The position numbers and the translations under genes were made by a program. The notes under the pieces are model-generated. The model ran no database searches, was not told where the DNA came from, and saw nothing but the letters and a program-made list of their open reading frames with translations. A stretch of 64,000 bases of DNA from Mixia osmundae IAM 14324 (Eukaryota; Basidiomycota; Mixiomycetes; Mixiales; Mixiaceae), in assembly GCF_000708205.1 (NCBI RefSeq), contig NW_014575555.1, positions 370,689-434,688 on the forward strand. Reading direction: 5' to 3'. Each line of letters begins with the position of its first letter. The stretch's first letter is position 1. Shown here piece by piece: positions 19,815-33,239 of this stretch.

Positions 19815-19926
19815 CTGTCTCTAGACTTGGGCTAGACAGAGAGGCAACAGGAGGGCGGCAAGCACCAGAAACCGTCGCGCTTTGCAATTTCTCTGCTGAT
19901 TCCTTGCGTAGCTGCTGGCCGACGCA

Positions 19927-21325
19927 ATGGCGACCTACGAAGGTTTGAAGGTTCTGCTTGACTGGTTCAAGAGCAATGGAGGCAGTGTCCAGCCACATGT
20001 CGAGTTTGCGAGCTATCCTGACATGGGCTGCGGCATGCGAGCCACGAGCAATTTGCGTTCAGAAACCGAACTGTTTTCAATTCCTCGCTCGCTTGTGCTC
20101 TCCGTACATACTTCTCCGCTGCCCAAAAGTCTACCGGATTGGTCAGAGATTAGTACACAAGGCTGGGTCGGCTTGATACTTTGCTTGATGTATGAGCAAA
20201 TTGATCCAGCGTCACATTGGAAACGATATCTCAACTCGATGCCGACTTGCTTTGACAGTCTCATGTTTTGGTCAGACGACGAGCTCAGAGAGCTACAGGG
20301 CTCCTCTGTCCTGGACAAGATCGGTCGAGAGGAAGCAGAAGGAAGCTACTATTCCATCTTGGTGCCGTACTTGTCCAAGCACGCCGACATTTTCAAACCC
20401 CTGGAGGCCTACAGCCTGGCCCTTTATCATCGCTGTGGCAGTCTGATCCTATCGCGCTCGTTCCACGTCTCGAATCAAGATGACTCAGCAAGCGATGCGA
20501 GCGATGACGACGACGCAGCTTACCATGAAGTCGAAACCGTCGGAATGGTGCCAATGGCTGATGTTCTCAATGCAAAGTCGGGTTCAGCCAATGTGAGATC
20601 TCGCTGAGTCTTCAAGGGAGGGATATCTCAATTCATCGAACAGGCATGCTTAGTGTACCATCCCGACGCGCTAGTGATGACGACGACGAAAGAGATTGCG
20701 GCAGGCGAGCAGATCTTCAACACTTATAATGACCCGCCAAACGCGGATCTACTCCGCCGTTATGGTCATGTAGACGAGGTCAATCTGAATGACAACGTCG
20801 AAATTTCTGCCGACCTCATTGGCTGCAAAGATCTTGAACGCGTCGACTGGCTCCTTGACCGCCTAGACGATGTCTACACTCTTACACAAGCCGAGGACCT
20901 GCCCGAGGATTTTATCACTGGTCAGTCCAGCATTCATGACAAACCTATACTGACAACGATCCGCAGCTGTGAAAATTTTGACGGCCAGCAAGTCAGAGTT
21001 TCGCAAGATACAGAAGGCCGACGATCTGCCTGACGACGTTCTCGACGAGGCTACAGCAATGCGCGTAAGAGAAATCTTGCAAATGCGCTTAGCACAATAC
21101 AGCTCAACAATCGAGGAAGACGAAAGCCTACTGGCTAGTTCCACAATGCTGACGTCCCGATCCCGGGCTGCCTTACTCGTTCGTCTGGGCGAGAAGCGCA
21201 TATTAGCGGCTCATTTCGCACGGCTTCCGATGCCTGAGCTGAGCTCGCGCGAAGGCAACAAACGCGCGTTGAGTCGCAAAGACCAACGAGAAGAGCGCAA
21301 GCGGCAAAGGCGGGACAGTTCGTAG
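19927..21325 (+). CDS. RKM4: SET-domain ribosomal lysine methyltransferase (RKM4/SETD6 type)
   Basis: Exons 19927-20592, 20644-20920 and 20967-21325, introns 51 and 46 nt, 433 residues. The split SET domain can be followed: MGCGMRATSNLRSETELFSIPRSL at the start, GWVGLILCLMYEQ in the insert, VGMVPMADVLNAKSG (the Asn/His-containing core motif), then ALVMTTTKEIAAGEQIFNTYNDPPN with the knot GEQIFNTY, and a Rubisco-LSMT-like substrate-binding C-terminal part. The family methylates ribosomal proteins (yeast Rkm4 acts on Rpl42) or, in SETD6, other targets. The C-terminal tail is Arg/Lys-rich. Confidence 0.88.
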
Positions 21326-21404
21326 CAAAATGCATCTATTAGCTCTACGTCGTGACCACAATGAGTAAAGTGACTGGCTTATGTGTGTATACAGTTGCGC
21401 CTGT

Positions 21405-24400
21405 TCAGGCCTTGCTATCGCCGTATTGGGTTCGGGCGCTATAAGGGTCGGCCATAACCGATTGCTCCTCGAGGCGTTTGTACCAGGACATTGGCCTTAT
21501 GAAGGCCTTGTATGCCTCGACCCAGAGGATGAACGCCGCTACCATGGCGATGACGATGCCCCACTCCTTGCCAATGCTGCGCCGCAAGTCAGTAATGCTC
21601 GGAGTCTGTCGAATCGACCATACCTTGATTGATACAGCGCGCTTGTATTGAGTCCGGGCACATAGACTGGCACGACGACAAAGATCATGCCGCCTACGAC
21701 CGACCAAAAGAGAATCTGATTGCTCCAGAGGTCTTTGTAGAACGCTTTTCCGGGCGTGAGAGCGAACAGCGATCGATCGAAAGACTTGAGCTCCCAGGCA
21801 TAAATGACGATTTGCCAGACGATTGTGCAAAAGACTGTAGAGCGTGCCCGGAAGACTTCGTGGCATTCTTCTCGATACTCGCGATTGCAGTCTGAGCCCA
21901 ATTCGCCCGTTCCGAGACCGTAGATGACGATGACAAAGGCGAGCAGGCAGGTTGCGCCCATGAAGGATCCGTAGACGAAAGTGTCGATGAGCACAGGCCA
22001 GCTGAAGACACCGACTTTCGGATCATGAGGTCTGCGTCGCATGTTGTCAGCTGCGGCGGGCTCGACGCCTAGCCCAAATGCTGGCGGACTGCTGGTAATC
22101 ATGTTGATGAACAGGATAGCCAGAGGTGAAAGCGGAAAGACAGATGCGCCATCGCGGTCGATGAAGGCGAGGCCGACAATGAGCAGAATGACCTCAGCCA
22201 CATTAGTTGAGAGCTGGCTACAATGTCAGAGATGCAAACGTGGTAGGTGTCGAAAGGACTTACGAGATGAACGATGAAGCGTTGAATGTTCGTGAACAGT
22301 CTGCGGCCTTCTTGCACGGCAAGAGTGATAGAATCGAACTGATCGTCGGTCAGGATGAGATCTGACGCATCCTTGGCAACATCACTGCCTGCCAGACCCA
22401 TCGCAATGCCGACCGGGGCAATCTTCAGAGCAGGGCTGTCGTTGACCCCATCGCCTGTCATCGCCAGGTAGAGTCCTCTGCGCTTGCCGGCGTAGATCAT
22501 ATTGACTTTCGTCGACGGCGAACATCGAGCTATGACGAGAGGAAGGTTGGGCAGAGCATCAACTTCTGCTTCGGAGAGTTTATCGAAAGCGGCAGCCGTC
22601 ATGACGGCAGTTTCTGGTGCATCTGGCGAGATGATTTCGACCTCCAGAGCAATAGCCCGTGCTGTGGCGATGTGGTCGCCTGTCAGCATGTGCACGACGA
22701 TGCCGGCTTCCTTGCATTTTCGAACGGCGCCAACAGTCTCTTCTCTCGGCGGATCGTAAATGCCAGCAAGGCCGATGAATGTCAAGTCTTTGTCAGCTGT
22801 CGCACGCTCCATCTTCTCCGGATGCTCGTCTTGACGCAATCGGCGAGATGCGAGTGCGAGCACGCGAAGACCTTGTCCGGCTAGCTGATCGACTTGGCGA
22901 AGCAGATGTGATTTGTAGGCGTCGTCGAGCTCTGTGGGTGGCGCACTGGTATCGCGGGCGTCAGACGCATACGTCGTGCAGGTCTCGAGCAGTCTCTCGA
23001 CGGCACCCTTTGACAATACGACGGCTTGGCCAGATTCAGCGTCGTCGTAGATTGTCGTCATGCGCTTGATGGACGAATCGAAAGGAAACTCCTGGATGAG
23101 TTTAAATTGCTTGGGTTGTGTAGAACGCATCGTCTCTGATCTGGGCGAAGACTCGTCGTCGTCATCAGCGTCGCCAGAATGTGTCAATGTATGACGCGCG
23201 AGGCCGCATTTGTGGGCAAGGACCTGCAGGGCTACTTCTGTAGGATCGCCGGTAGAAGTCCATTCGCCCTTGCCGTTCTTGAATACGCTGGATACGTTAC
23301 AAAGCGAGGCGCACTGAACGAATGCAGTCAAGGCCGGGTCCAGATCGCCTCGTCTGAGCTCTTTGTCATTCTCGCTGATGCGACCGACAGGCTCCAAGGC
23401 GTTGCTGCCGGTCTCAATGGTCAGCATGCGCTCGTCGGTCTCTCTCTGTGCTGGCAGAAACACTTTTCTGACAATCATCTTGCCTTGAGTGAGAGTACCT
23501 GTCTTATCGGAGCAGATGTTCGTCACGCCACCCAGAGATTCGAGTGCGTCGAGCTTGCGAACAATGACTGCTTGGTTGGCCATGCGCTTTGTGCCGGTGG
23601 CCATAGTCACGGTCAATACTGAAATCAGCGCTTCCTGCGATCTGCCGCGTCAGTTCGAACCTGTTATCCTTTGTTTCGTGCGTACAGGGATGATGGCTAT
23701 GGCCGTACTGATGGCGTAAATGGCAGTCTCATTGCGTATTCGAAAGCGAGCAACAGCAAAGACGATGATGGCCAGAACGATTGCACACCCGAAGAGGACG
23801 TATGCAAGCTTAGCAAGCTTGATCTGTAGCGGCGTGCCGTCACGGAGACCCAAAAATCGAGCGACAGCTTCATAGGCCCGCTTCCATCTCGGAACCGTAT
23901 CATCTGAAGTCGCCTGGGAAGACTTCTTGCCGCCCATGGCGAGAGCAATGCGACCTATCTCGGTCTTCATACCAGTGCCTGTAGCGATACCAACGCCGCG
24001 ACCTTTGGATACTGTCGTTGACGAAAAGACGCAGTTGGTGCGATCGCCCACGCCCAGTGAACCATCGGGATCCTTGATGGGTTCTGTGGTCTTGACGACG
24101 GGAACACTCTCGCCGGTCAAGAGCTGTTCGCTGACTTCGAGGTTGGACACGCTGATGAGACGCATGTCTGCCGGTACGACGTCGCCTACGCTGATAGTGA
24201 CAATGTCGCCCGGCACGAGGTGACGGGATGCGATAGTGAGCGTTTCGCCGTTGCGTGTGACTTTGGCGGTTGGGGACGAGAGTGAGCGGAGAGAGTCCAT
24301 CGTCTGTTCCGCTCGATACTCCTGGTAGAAGCCAACGGCTGTGTTGAGCACGATGACTGCTACGATGACGGCTCCCTCGATGAAATCTTGTACTCCGAAT

Positions 24401-24717
24401 GACAGTGCCATGGCAGCGACGAGGACGAGGGTGAGCGCGTTGGCCATCTGTCCAATGAGGACCTTGTACCAAGAGACGCCGCCATCACCTTTGAGGGCGT
24501 TGTCTCCGTACTTGATCAGACGAGCTTCCGCTTGCGTCTTCGTCAGACCGTCACGGTGCGAGGTCTCGAGTGTACGGTAGAGGTCCTGCACTGTCTGCTG
24601 ATAGACTTTGATCTCATCATATTGCTTCTCCTCGAGCTGCAGTGTCGTGCTGTCTGGAACGAGTGTGGTCTCCTGGCTCAGCGCTCGCGGGAAATCGCCG
24701 TTGCTTTCTTTTGCCAT
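21405..24717 (-). CDS. ENA1: ENA-type P-type Na+ (K+) efflux ATPase
   Basis: A type IID P-type ATPase that exports sodium (or potassium) at the plasma membrane. Exons 23686-24717, 22264-23634, 21624-22213 and 21405-21576, introns 47-51 nt, 1054 residues. Motifs in order: GLTKTQAEARLIKYGDNAL (N-terminal domain), PGDIVTISVGDVVPAD, LLTGESVPVVK (actuator TGES), CSDKTGTLTQGK (phosphorylated Asp), SIKRMTTIY and SKGAVERLLE (nucleotide domain), MTGDGVNDSPALK (hinge). Joins restore IIPEALISVLTVTM and FIVHLLSTNVAEVIL. The ion cannot be told from sequence alone; ENA, not SERCA or PMR1, fits the overall pattern. Confidence 0.92.
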
Positions 24718-24933
24718 TGCGAGGCGAGAGGTGCGAGAGAACAGTGTCTGAGCATGAAGTAGTGGCCACCATGACGGCAGAACGCTGATCCCCAGCCGCC
24801 AAGGGATACCGCGTCACCAGCCACCACCAAGACTTGTCGCGCGAGAGAGAGACAGCCCGTTCCTCGATCGGTCTTGGCTGTTGTCTTGGCGTTCGGTACA
24901 CGTGTTGGTCGCCGGCACGAACGAGGGCGCAGG

Positions 24934-25587
24934 ATGACCGTCAGGACGTTGAAGAGTATCTGTAGAGAAGTCTTGCTGCTCAATCTTGACAAGCTACAAA
25001 ATGTCGGGTCAGCCCACTATCAGGACATCGAGTTCGCACTCCGTCGATGCTCCGCACAGCAGCTGGCCTGCATCGAGCAACACTCACCCCATCTGCTGAG
25101 AGATACCCATGCTCTCTGGCATGCCCTCAATCAAGCAGACTTTGGCGATGACAGCGAAGCATACACGCCGTTGATCGACTATCGCGCTCGTTATGTCGCC
25201 GCTGAGGCCAACATAGAACGCAAACGCCAGGTGACATCGGAAAAGCTGAAGCGACAGACAGCGGATCTGGAAGCACACCGCAAGGCTCACACTACAGTCA
25301 TGATAGAGCCGCCCACTAAACGGGTCAAGACCAAGCCGCGACATGTTCCAGGCGGTCTCATGGCCAAGCTTCGGCGAAAGACGACGCAATCGCAGCGACT
25401 GCGAGAAGCAACGACAAGCTCACGTCCTGCGCCTGCGCCCCCACCTCCTGTTCGCATGCTGACCACTCCCGTTACACCATCGGCGCCGACGCAAAAGACC
25501 AGCCAGCCCTTGACGGTCGAGCAACGAGTGCCTCCGCGCTCCGCAGCGCCCTCAATCTTTATCACGAGGAAAAAGCGCCTGACTTGA
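24934..25587 (+). CDS. ELA1: Elongin-A domain protein
   Basis: Elongin A stimulates RNA polymerase II elongation and, with elongin C and cullin 3 in yeast (Ela1), helps ubiquitinate stalled polymerase. Intronless, 217 residues. The N-terminal domain is TLKSICREVLLLNLDKLQNVG, then YQDIEFALRRCSAQQLACIEQHSPHL, where the L-x-x-x-C BC-box lies at the start and the F-box-like region follows. Then YVAAEANIERKRQ and a long basic, Pro/Ser-rich tail ending RKKRLT. ATG 24934 was chosen because the domain starts right after it. It shares a 216-bp divergent intergenic region with ENA. Confidence 0.88.
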   Translation: MTVRTLKSICREVLLLNLDKLQNVGSAHYQDIEFALRRCSAQQLACIEQHSPHLLRDTHALWHALNQADFGDDSEAYTPLIDYRARYVAAEANIERKRQVTSEKLKRQTADLEAHRKAHTTVMIEPPTKRVKTKPRHVPGGLMAKLRRKTTQSQRLREATTSSRPAPAPPPPVRMLTTPVTPSAPTQKTSQPLTVEQRVPPRSAAPSIFITRKKRLT

Positions 25588-25660
25588 ACGCGGCGTCAAG
25601 CTTGATTTGCAGATTACGCCAGGAATGTGTCACATTCCATTCTGTGAATATTGCCTTACG

Positions 25661-26375
25661 CTACCATGATACCACAAAGCCGACGAATGCGAGCAAGGCG
25701 GGGACGCGCAGAGACTCGGCGCCAGACGTCGCAGCTTCCGATGTTGACGTATTGCTCGCTTGCGCAGCCGAAGCCGAAGTGATTGCACCGGACGCTGTCG
25801 TCTGGCTCTTGTCGGAGGCCGTACTGGTCGCCTGCATCATCAAGTCAGATCAGTCAACTGGCTCAGCCACGTAAAACGTACGGCAGCATCACTTGTTACA
25901 GACGCAGCCGCTGTGTAGCTCCCCGCTTCGGCGGCAACGATGATTGACGACGCACTGGCTGGAATCACCTCCGAGATGCCAATGGCTTCACAGGTCTGCC
26001 GAGACAGATCAGTATAGCTCTTTGCGAAATCACGCTTGCCTACTTGTTGACCGAGCGCGACGCCGGTCTCGATGTCAGTCGAGGTCGTGCATGTTGCAGC
26101 GAGACATTTGGCAGTAGCAGTGATGAAGACCGACGACGCGCACAAGCATGAATAGTCGACCGAATTGCACCCTGCTGCGTCAGCTGATGGCTGAACACAG
26201 TCAGAGACGCTGCGCGCTCGTTCAGCATACGTTGCAAGCTCACGATCGTGGCTTACCAGGTCGGAATAGAAGTGTCCCTGCCGACCAGCGCGGCGCCGTT
26301 GTGCAGATCGATTCCCCGATAAGCCAGAGTGTGACCGGCGAGTAAAGAAATGCTCGTGACGCTTGTCAACCTCAT
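25661..26375 (-). CDS. CFEM-domain GPI-anchored cell surface protein
   Basis: Exons 26257-26375, 26044-26209, 25882-25995 and 25661-25831, introns 47-50 nt, 189 residues. N-terminal signal peptide (MRLTSVTSISLLAGHTLA). The CFEM domain has the full set of eight cysteines (TC-VSDC-AGC-YSCLC-AKC-ATC-TC) with the Asp in NSVDYSCLC at the position that ligands haem iron in Candida CFEM proteins. A Ser/Thr/Ala-rich stalk follows and the C-terminus is hydrophobic (VPALLAFVGFVVSW), a GPI-attachment signal. Possible roles are haem/iron capture or wall stability; which one is not decidable here. Confidence 0.9.
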
Positions 26376-26519
26376 ACTTGCACACTCGAGAAAGTCCTTG
26401 GCTAGATTTATAGACTTCGATGCATAGATCAAAACCGAACAGATCGGGCTCTTTGTGCACAAAGAGCGCTCACAAAAGAGCCAGCCTTGCGGAATTTGCT
26501 TTCTGCGGACGCGTCGCGT

Positions 26520-28286
<1,767 letters not shown>

Positions 28287-28599
28287 TCACAGGGCTAGCA
28301 GACACTTTGAAACTCTTCTCTCGCGATCGGCTGACTAAGAATTGTGGAGCGCGGAACGAGCCGAAAGAGCGGCGTGCAGGCAGCGAAAGGACAATACGAC
28401 GCTGGTAGCAATCCGACAGAATCGAGATTCGGATGCCTCGAGCTGCAAGGTGCATCCACCGGCTTTGTGATTGATCGACCTTTGACTTCGTCGTCATCGT
28501 CAATCATATCATTTGACGTGCACACTCGGCGCGAGCGCGTCCTCTCTCGAGGCGATCAAGCAGCACGCTCAAATCTCGGCGCTCCCTCGGGTTGCTACC

Positions 28600-30667
28600 A
28601 TGGCCCCGCTTCAGGACATAACGAACAGGCTATCTCTTTCAGTACAGAGACCTGCGAAGCAGCCTCTGCTACGTCAGTCGTCCCTGCAAGACTTATTCGC
28701 CAAGCCTGCGACACCGCGACATGAACAGGATGAGAGCGCGCTCAGGGCCAGCAAACGCAGGCGGATCCTCACCGAACCATCTGTGCTCGCATCATCATCG
28801 TCTCCCGCGTCTGATGAATGCCATCACGCGATGCAATGGGAAAGCACTCAGCCGACTTCGCCTCTTGCTCCCCAAAAGCATCAACACGACTCTTCCGATG
28901 AAGAGGATGATGACGCAACTGGTTGGGTGGAGCCAGTGCGGCAGCTACACACGCGCCAGAGTCTGCGCGCTTCGACGAAGCTTGGACCGGTAGCTTTGCT
29001 CGGCATGTGCTCGACAAGCTCAGCTCGCTCTTTTCCTCGTGCTCTAGCGCGGCACAGTGAGTCGCACATGCTCTGCGCGAACGGGCAGCTGATGGCCACA
29101 TAGCTCATACAACGGCTCACCTGCTGAGCCTGTCCAGCTCGGCGAATCTGGACGTTTATAGACTTGTCGGTCAAGACCGATCCGCTGCCGGACTGATTTC
29201 GTCTGACTTTGCACCTCCAATGGCGTGCCAATTCTCTCATGGTTCGTTTTCACGTCTCTATCTGAATGAAGGCAGCTCACGACCGCATGTAGGAGCGAGG
29301 CGAGGTGGTGGCAAGAATGTATGCGCGGTTGTGGACGAGACTGGCATCGTCACTTTTCTCGACGCGGATGGCACCGTTGACACGGACCGAGGTACGGGTC
29401 ATATCTACATACAGCGCACAGAGATTCACAACGTGTGCAGAACAAGGCCGACATGCCTTTTCAACTCACGAGAACGCCGTGTTCGCTCTGCAATGGTCAC
29501 CAGACGACTCTACCATGGTGCGGTCTTTGTTCGTTGTCTGCAGGCCTAGCTGACAGCGCGTCAAGCTGACTGGATCGGGCGATCATACTGCAAGTCTGCA
29601 TGATGTGAAGACGGGCAATTGTGTAGGCGAATTGGTGGGCCATCAAGGCAGCGTCAAGACTGTTGATTGGCATCCACACGACCATCGTATGTCTAACACA
29701 AAGGCAATGGCTTCAACTGATTCTTTAACTCAGATCTTGTTGCGACTGGCTCTCGCGACGGTACTGTCAGACTGTGGGACGTTCGCGCGCCCGCGGCAGA
29801 TGGTAACGGCCTGCTTTGCGTCAATCTGATAAGGAATGCGCATTGTGAGCCCAAGAAGGGTATGCGCGACATCATGGTCAGTCTTTGTCTTTCGATGGCA
29901 TGTCAAGCTCAAATGGGTCATAGCCTGCTGCTCGACGGTCTGTCACCTCTGTCACATTCATACCCAACCAAGACCATCTGCTCGCGTCTGCCGGTTCGGC
30001 AGATGGCATGGTTCGCTTCTGGGATGTGCGAAGACCGCATTCAAATCGTATCAACCCCGACTACTTCCAAGTCGGGGCTGATGTTGCAGCGCCTTCTTTG
30101 GCAAGCCTGCAAGCCTCTTCACTCACTTCGCCATTGACAATGCAGCGATCTCACGGCATTTCTAGCCTGACGGTCTCGCCGGTCAATGGCCGTCTTTACG
30201 CCATCAGTACGGCTAGCTACGCGTTCTCACTCGATACTTGCCTTCTGCCTCTCGCGGGCAATCTCAGCAAAAAGGACGTCCACGCTGGCGATCTGGCTAT
30301 GACAGATTTGCAGATATTCACGAGCCCTTCGCTCGGTTTCGGGGACTTCTACCGCGGTCTCACAGTCAGCACAGATGGTCGTTACTTAGCGGCAGGCAGC
30401 ACGACGGGTGCGCATCTATGGGACACTGCCAACGTGCGCAGCGCGAGGGACATGTCAAACGATGGCGGCGAACAGACTAACTTCGAGGCGGTAACCCTGG
30501 ATGCGGGTGCAGGCGAGGTGACCGGACTGGCGTGGGGCAGAGACGAAACACTCTTGACAATACAAGAAGATCGGTCGCTGCGTATCTGGCGGCCGAGGCA
30601 GTGCGTCGAGCAGAACCCAGAGTATGCACGGTCGAGCGCGGGTCATACGTTTTTCGCGGCCCTCTAG
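28600..30667 (+). CDS. CDT2: CDT2/DTL WD40 substrate receptor of CRL4 ubiquitin ligase
   Basis: Cdt2 recognises PCNA-bound Cdt1 and other proteins for destruction in S phase. Well-supported exons: 29129-29391, 29441-29517, 29557-29686, 29734-29876, 29924-30667, giving WD repeats such as NAVFALQWSPDD, LTGSGDHTASLHDV, HLVATGSRDGTVRLWDVRAP, RSVTSVTFIP, HLLASAGSADGMVRFWDVR and TLLTIQEDRSLRIWRP. The repeats follow the DTL order. The 5' part (ATG 28600, to about 29056) changes frame between about 28810 and 28940 without a good GT-AG intron. The N-terminus contains QSSLQDLF, loosely PIP-box-like. About 560 residues overall. Confidence 0.8.
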
Positions 30668-31247
30668 ACGTCTGTTGGAGCATGCATGGTGACAAATATA
30701 CAAGCCAGTGTAACAATCTATGTCAAGTCTTGGGTATTGATGAGGACGAAGGCAGGCTGCCCTTTCTTCTTGGCGCGGACAGCCTGCCGGGGGCTATGTG
30801 TGGAAGTTTGTATGCTTGGTTGTGATGCCCCACTGATGCCGGCCACCTTGATTCTTGATGAAGTATAGCCATAGCTTGCCCGGAATGATGGGTACCCTGC
30901 GGCCAGGCGTGAGTGAGATGAGCATCTACATTTCGATCATATGGACCTTTTGTGATCTGCAAAGGTCCGGGTGTCAGCAGCGTACTTCAGCGCGGAGGCC
31001 CTCGCAAGACGCACAGGTCCAGGGCATGTCGCGGCAGCACGACGGACTGATCCGTCACCGCCTCTGTGCGCTGTATCGACTCGGTCGACCGCTCGAGCGC
31101 TGGGTTCGCGAGTTTTCGATCAATTCCATGTCGATCCTTTCGGTTCCTTTCCCCTCGCGACTCGCTGAAATTGCCGACTTCAGATCGATAGCCGACAGCC
31201 GTCGTCAACCAGCTCGAAGAAAGGACGCATCGGCCTAGTCCCTTGAG
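30668..31247 (+). other. Intergenic between CDT2 and the monooxygenase gene
   Basis: 580 bp holding the 3' UTR of CDT2 and the promoter of the next gene. No reading frame on either strand shows a domain or codes convincingly. Confidence 0.5.
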
Positions 31248-33083
31248 ATGAGTCGCGATCTGCGAGTATGTGTCATCGGCTCTGGCATCTCGGCCATCTG
31301 TCTGGCCATGGAGCTCAGAGCGATGAAGTTTGACACCTTTACAATGTACGAACGAGAGACAAGGCCTGTCGGTACCTGGATGACCAACACTGTCAGCTCT
31401 CTTTGCTTTGGCATCGGACACTGCTTACCTGGGAGCAGTATCTCGCGTGCGAATGCGATGTCAAGTCTCACTACTACAGTCACTCCAAGGAACTTAGCCC
31501 TGACTGGAGTCGTACCTATGCCGGCCAAGAGGAGATTCTCGAATACTGGATGAGGATCTGGAACAAATATCACTTGCAAGACAATACCCGGTTCGATAGC
31601 AACTTCGTCAGGGCGACTTGGGACAGCGACCGCTCGCTGTATGTTGTCGATTTTGAGCAGACATCAAACAGGGATGTGAAGTGGTCCATCGAATGTGAAG
31701 TGCTCGTCAGTGCACTCGGCTCCTTCTCGCAGCCGATCGATAAGCCCGTAGGCATGAAAGGACTTGACAGCTTCAACGGCCCTGTCTTTCACTCAGCCAA
31801 GTGGCGCCACGATGTCGACCTCTCGAACAAGCGCGTTGGCGTCATCGGTAACGGCGCTTCAGCTTCTCAGTTCATCCCTGCATTGGCCAAAGATCCCACG
31901 ACGCATGTGATCAACTTCTCACGGACACCTTCTTGGTACTACCCTCGCGACCAAGGCAATTACTCTTCGCTCACAAAGGCAGCTTTCCGTTATGTGCCTG
32001 GCTTGATGCGAGCCCATCGGATCTACATTGCAGCCAGGGCCGACATGCGCTGGCCTGCCTGGGTTCTGTCGAGCAACATGGTCCGTCACATCGCCGAAGA
32101 GACGGCGATCAATTTCATCACTTCCACCGCACCTGCAAAATATCACAATTTCCTCATTCCCACTTATCCTATGGGTTGCAAGCGGGTCATTCTGTCAGAC
32201 CCCGTCGGAGGTTATCTCGACTGTCTCAATCAGAGCAACGTAGAACTCATCACCGACAAGATTGACACCATCAATGAGACTGGCATCCGTGGCGCGTCTG
32301 GCGAGCAATACGACTTTGATGTCCTCATTCTCGGCACAGGCTTCGATGTTACCGAGCGAGGACTGGGCATAGAAGTCAAGGGTAGCAAAGGGACGACACT
32401 GACGCAGCAATGGAAGAAGCAGGGCGGACCTCAGGCATATCTAGGCACTACCGTGAGCAACACGCCAAACTTTATGATGATGCTCGGGCCCAACGTTGGT
32501 ATGTCTGATCTGATTCAGTCGATGCCTAGTTGGGACTGAGCAATCTGAACAGCCACTGGTATTGCGTCTGTCGTTTTCTCGAGCGAGACACAAGCAAGCT
32601 ACATCGCACAGATGATCAAGAAGATGCGCCAGTATGACATCAAGAGCTTCGAACTGAAGACGGACTCGGAAGAGCGATACAACCAGTGGCTGCACAAGTC
32701 ACTCAAGAACACAGTGTGGACCGGCGGCTGCTCATCTTGGTATCGACTCGAGAACGGCAAGGTTGTCGTCACTTGGCCAGGCACGTTGACGGGCTTCTGG
32801 CTCCGCGCAAGAGTTCCCACTTGGTCTCACTACACACAGCTGGGTGGAACAGCTCGTATCGCATTCGTAGAGGTATGCAATCTGCTCAAGACAAGGGAAG
32901 CTGCTAAGGCTGCGATGACAGTGGCGCAAGACTGTTCTTCGCCGACTTGCCTTCCTCGTCACCTTTGTGCTTGCTGTCCGGTACTATCGCAAGAACGGCC
33001 CTTGGAAGCGCATCCAGGGCAAACTCCTCATGTCTGCGCTTATGAAGTACTCACAAGTGGCTGGCTACATCAACGGAGAGTAG
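31248..33083 (+). CDS. Flavin monooxygenase of Baeyer-Villiger type
   Basis: Exons 31248-31391, 31439-32498, 32553-32872 and 32931-33083, introns 47-58 nt, about 558 residues. FAD site VCVIGSGISAICLAMEL; NADPH site RVGVIGNGASASQFIP; the Baeyer-Villiger fingerprint FxGxxxHxxxW is present as FNGPVFHSAKW; VDVLILGTGFDV-like ATG-containing motif (FDVLILGTGFDV). Across intron 1 the reading TNTYLACECDVKSHYYS matches the family WxxxYPGxxCD block. The last exon adds a single hydrophobic helix (LAFLVTFVLAVRYY) and a basic tail, suggesting membrane attachment. Substrate unknown; these enzymes oxidise ketones or act in secondary metabolism. Confidence 0.9.
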
Positions 33084-33239
33084 ACGATAGATGCTATTGC
33101 ATTGCTTACCTTGTGCTCCGCGCTCGAGCTACACACAAAGCGGGTCCTGTTCGCGACGCGATCATTGAACGTTGAACCGTTGAGATCGACTCAAGCCTCG
33201 AGTCTCGCACAGCAGCAAGATAATGCGAAAAGTGAGGCC

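Noticed and set aside
23635-23685. T-loop-like GTTCGAA sequence suggesting a tRNA
   Set aside because: It lies inside a well-supported ENA intron and has no partner stems.
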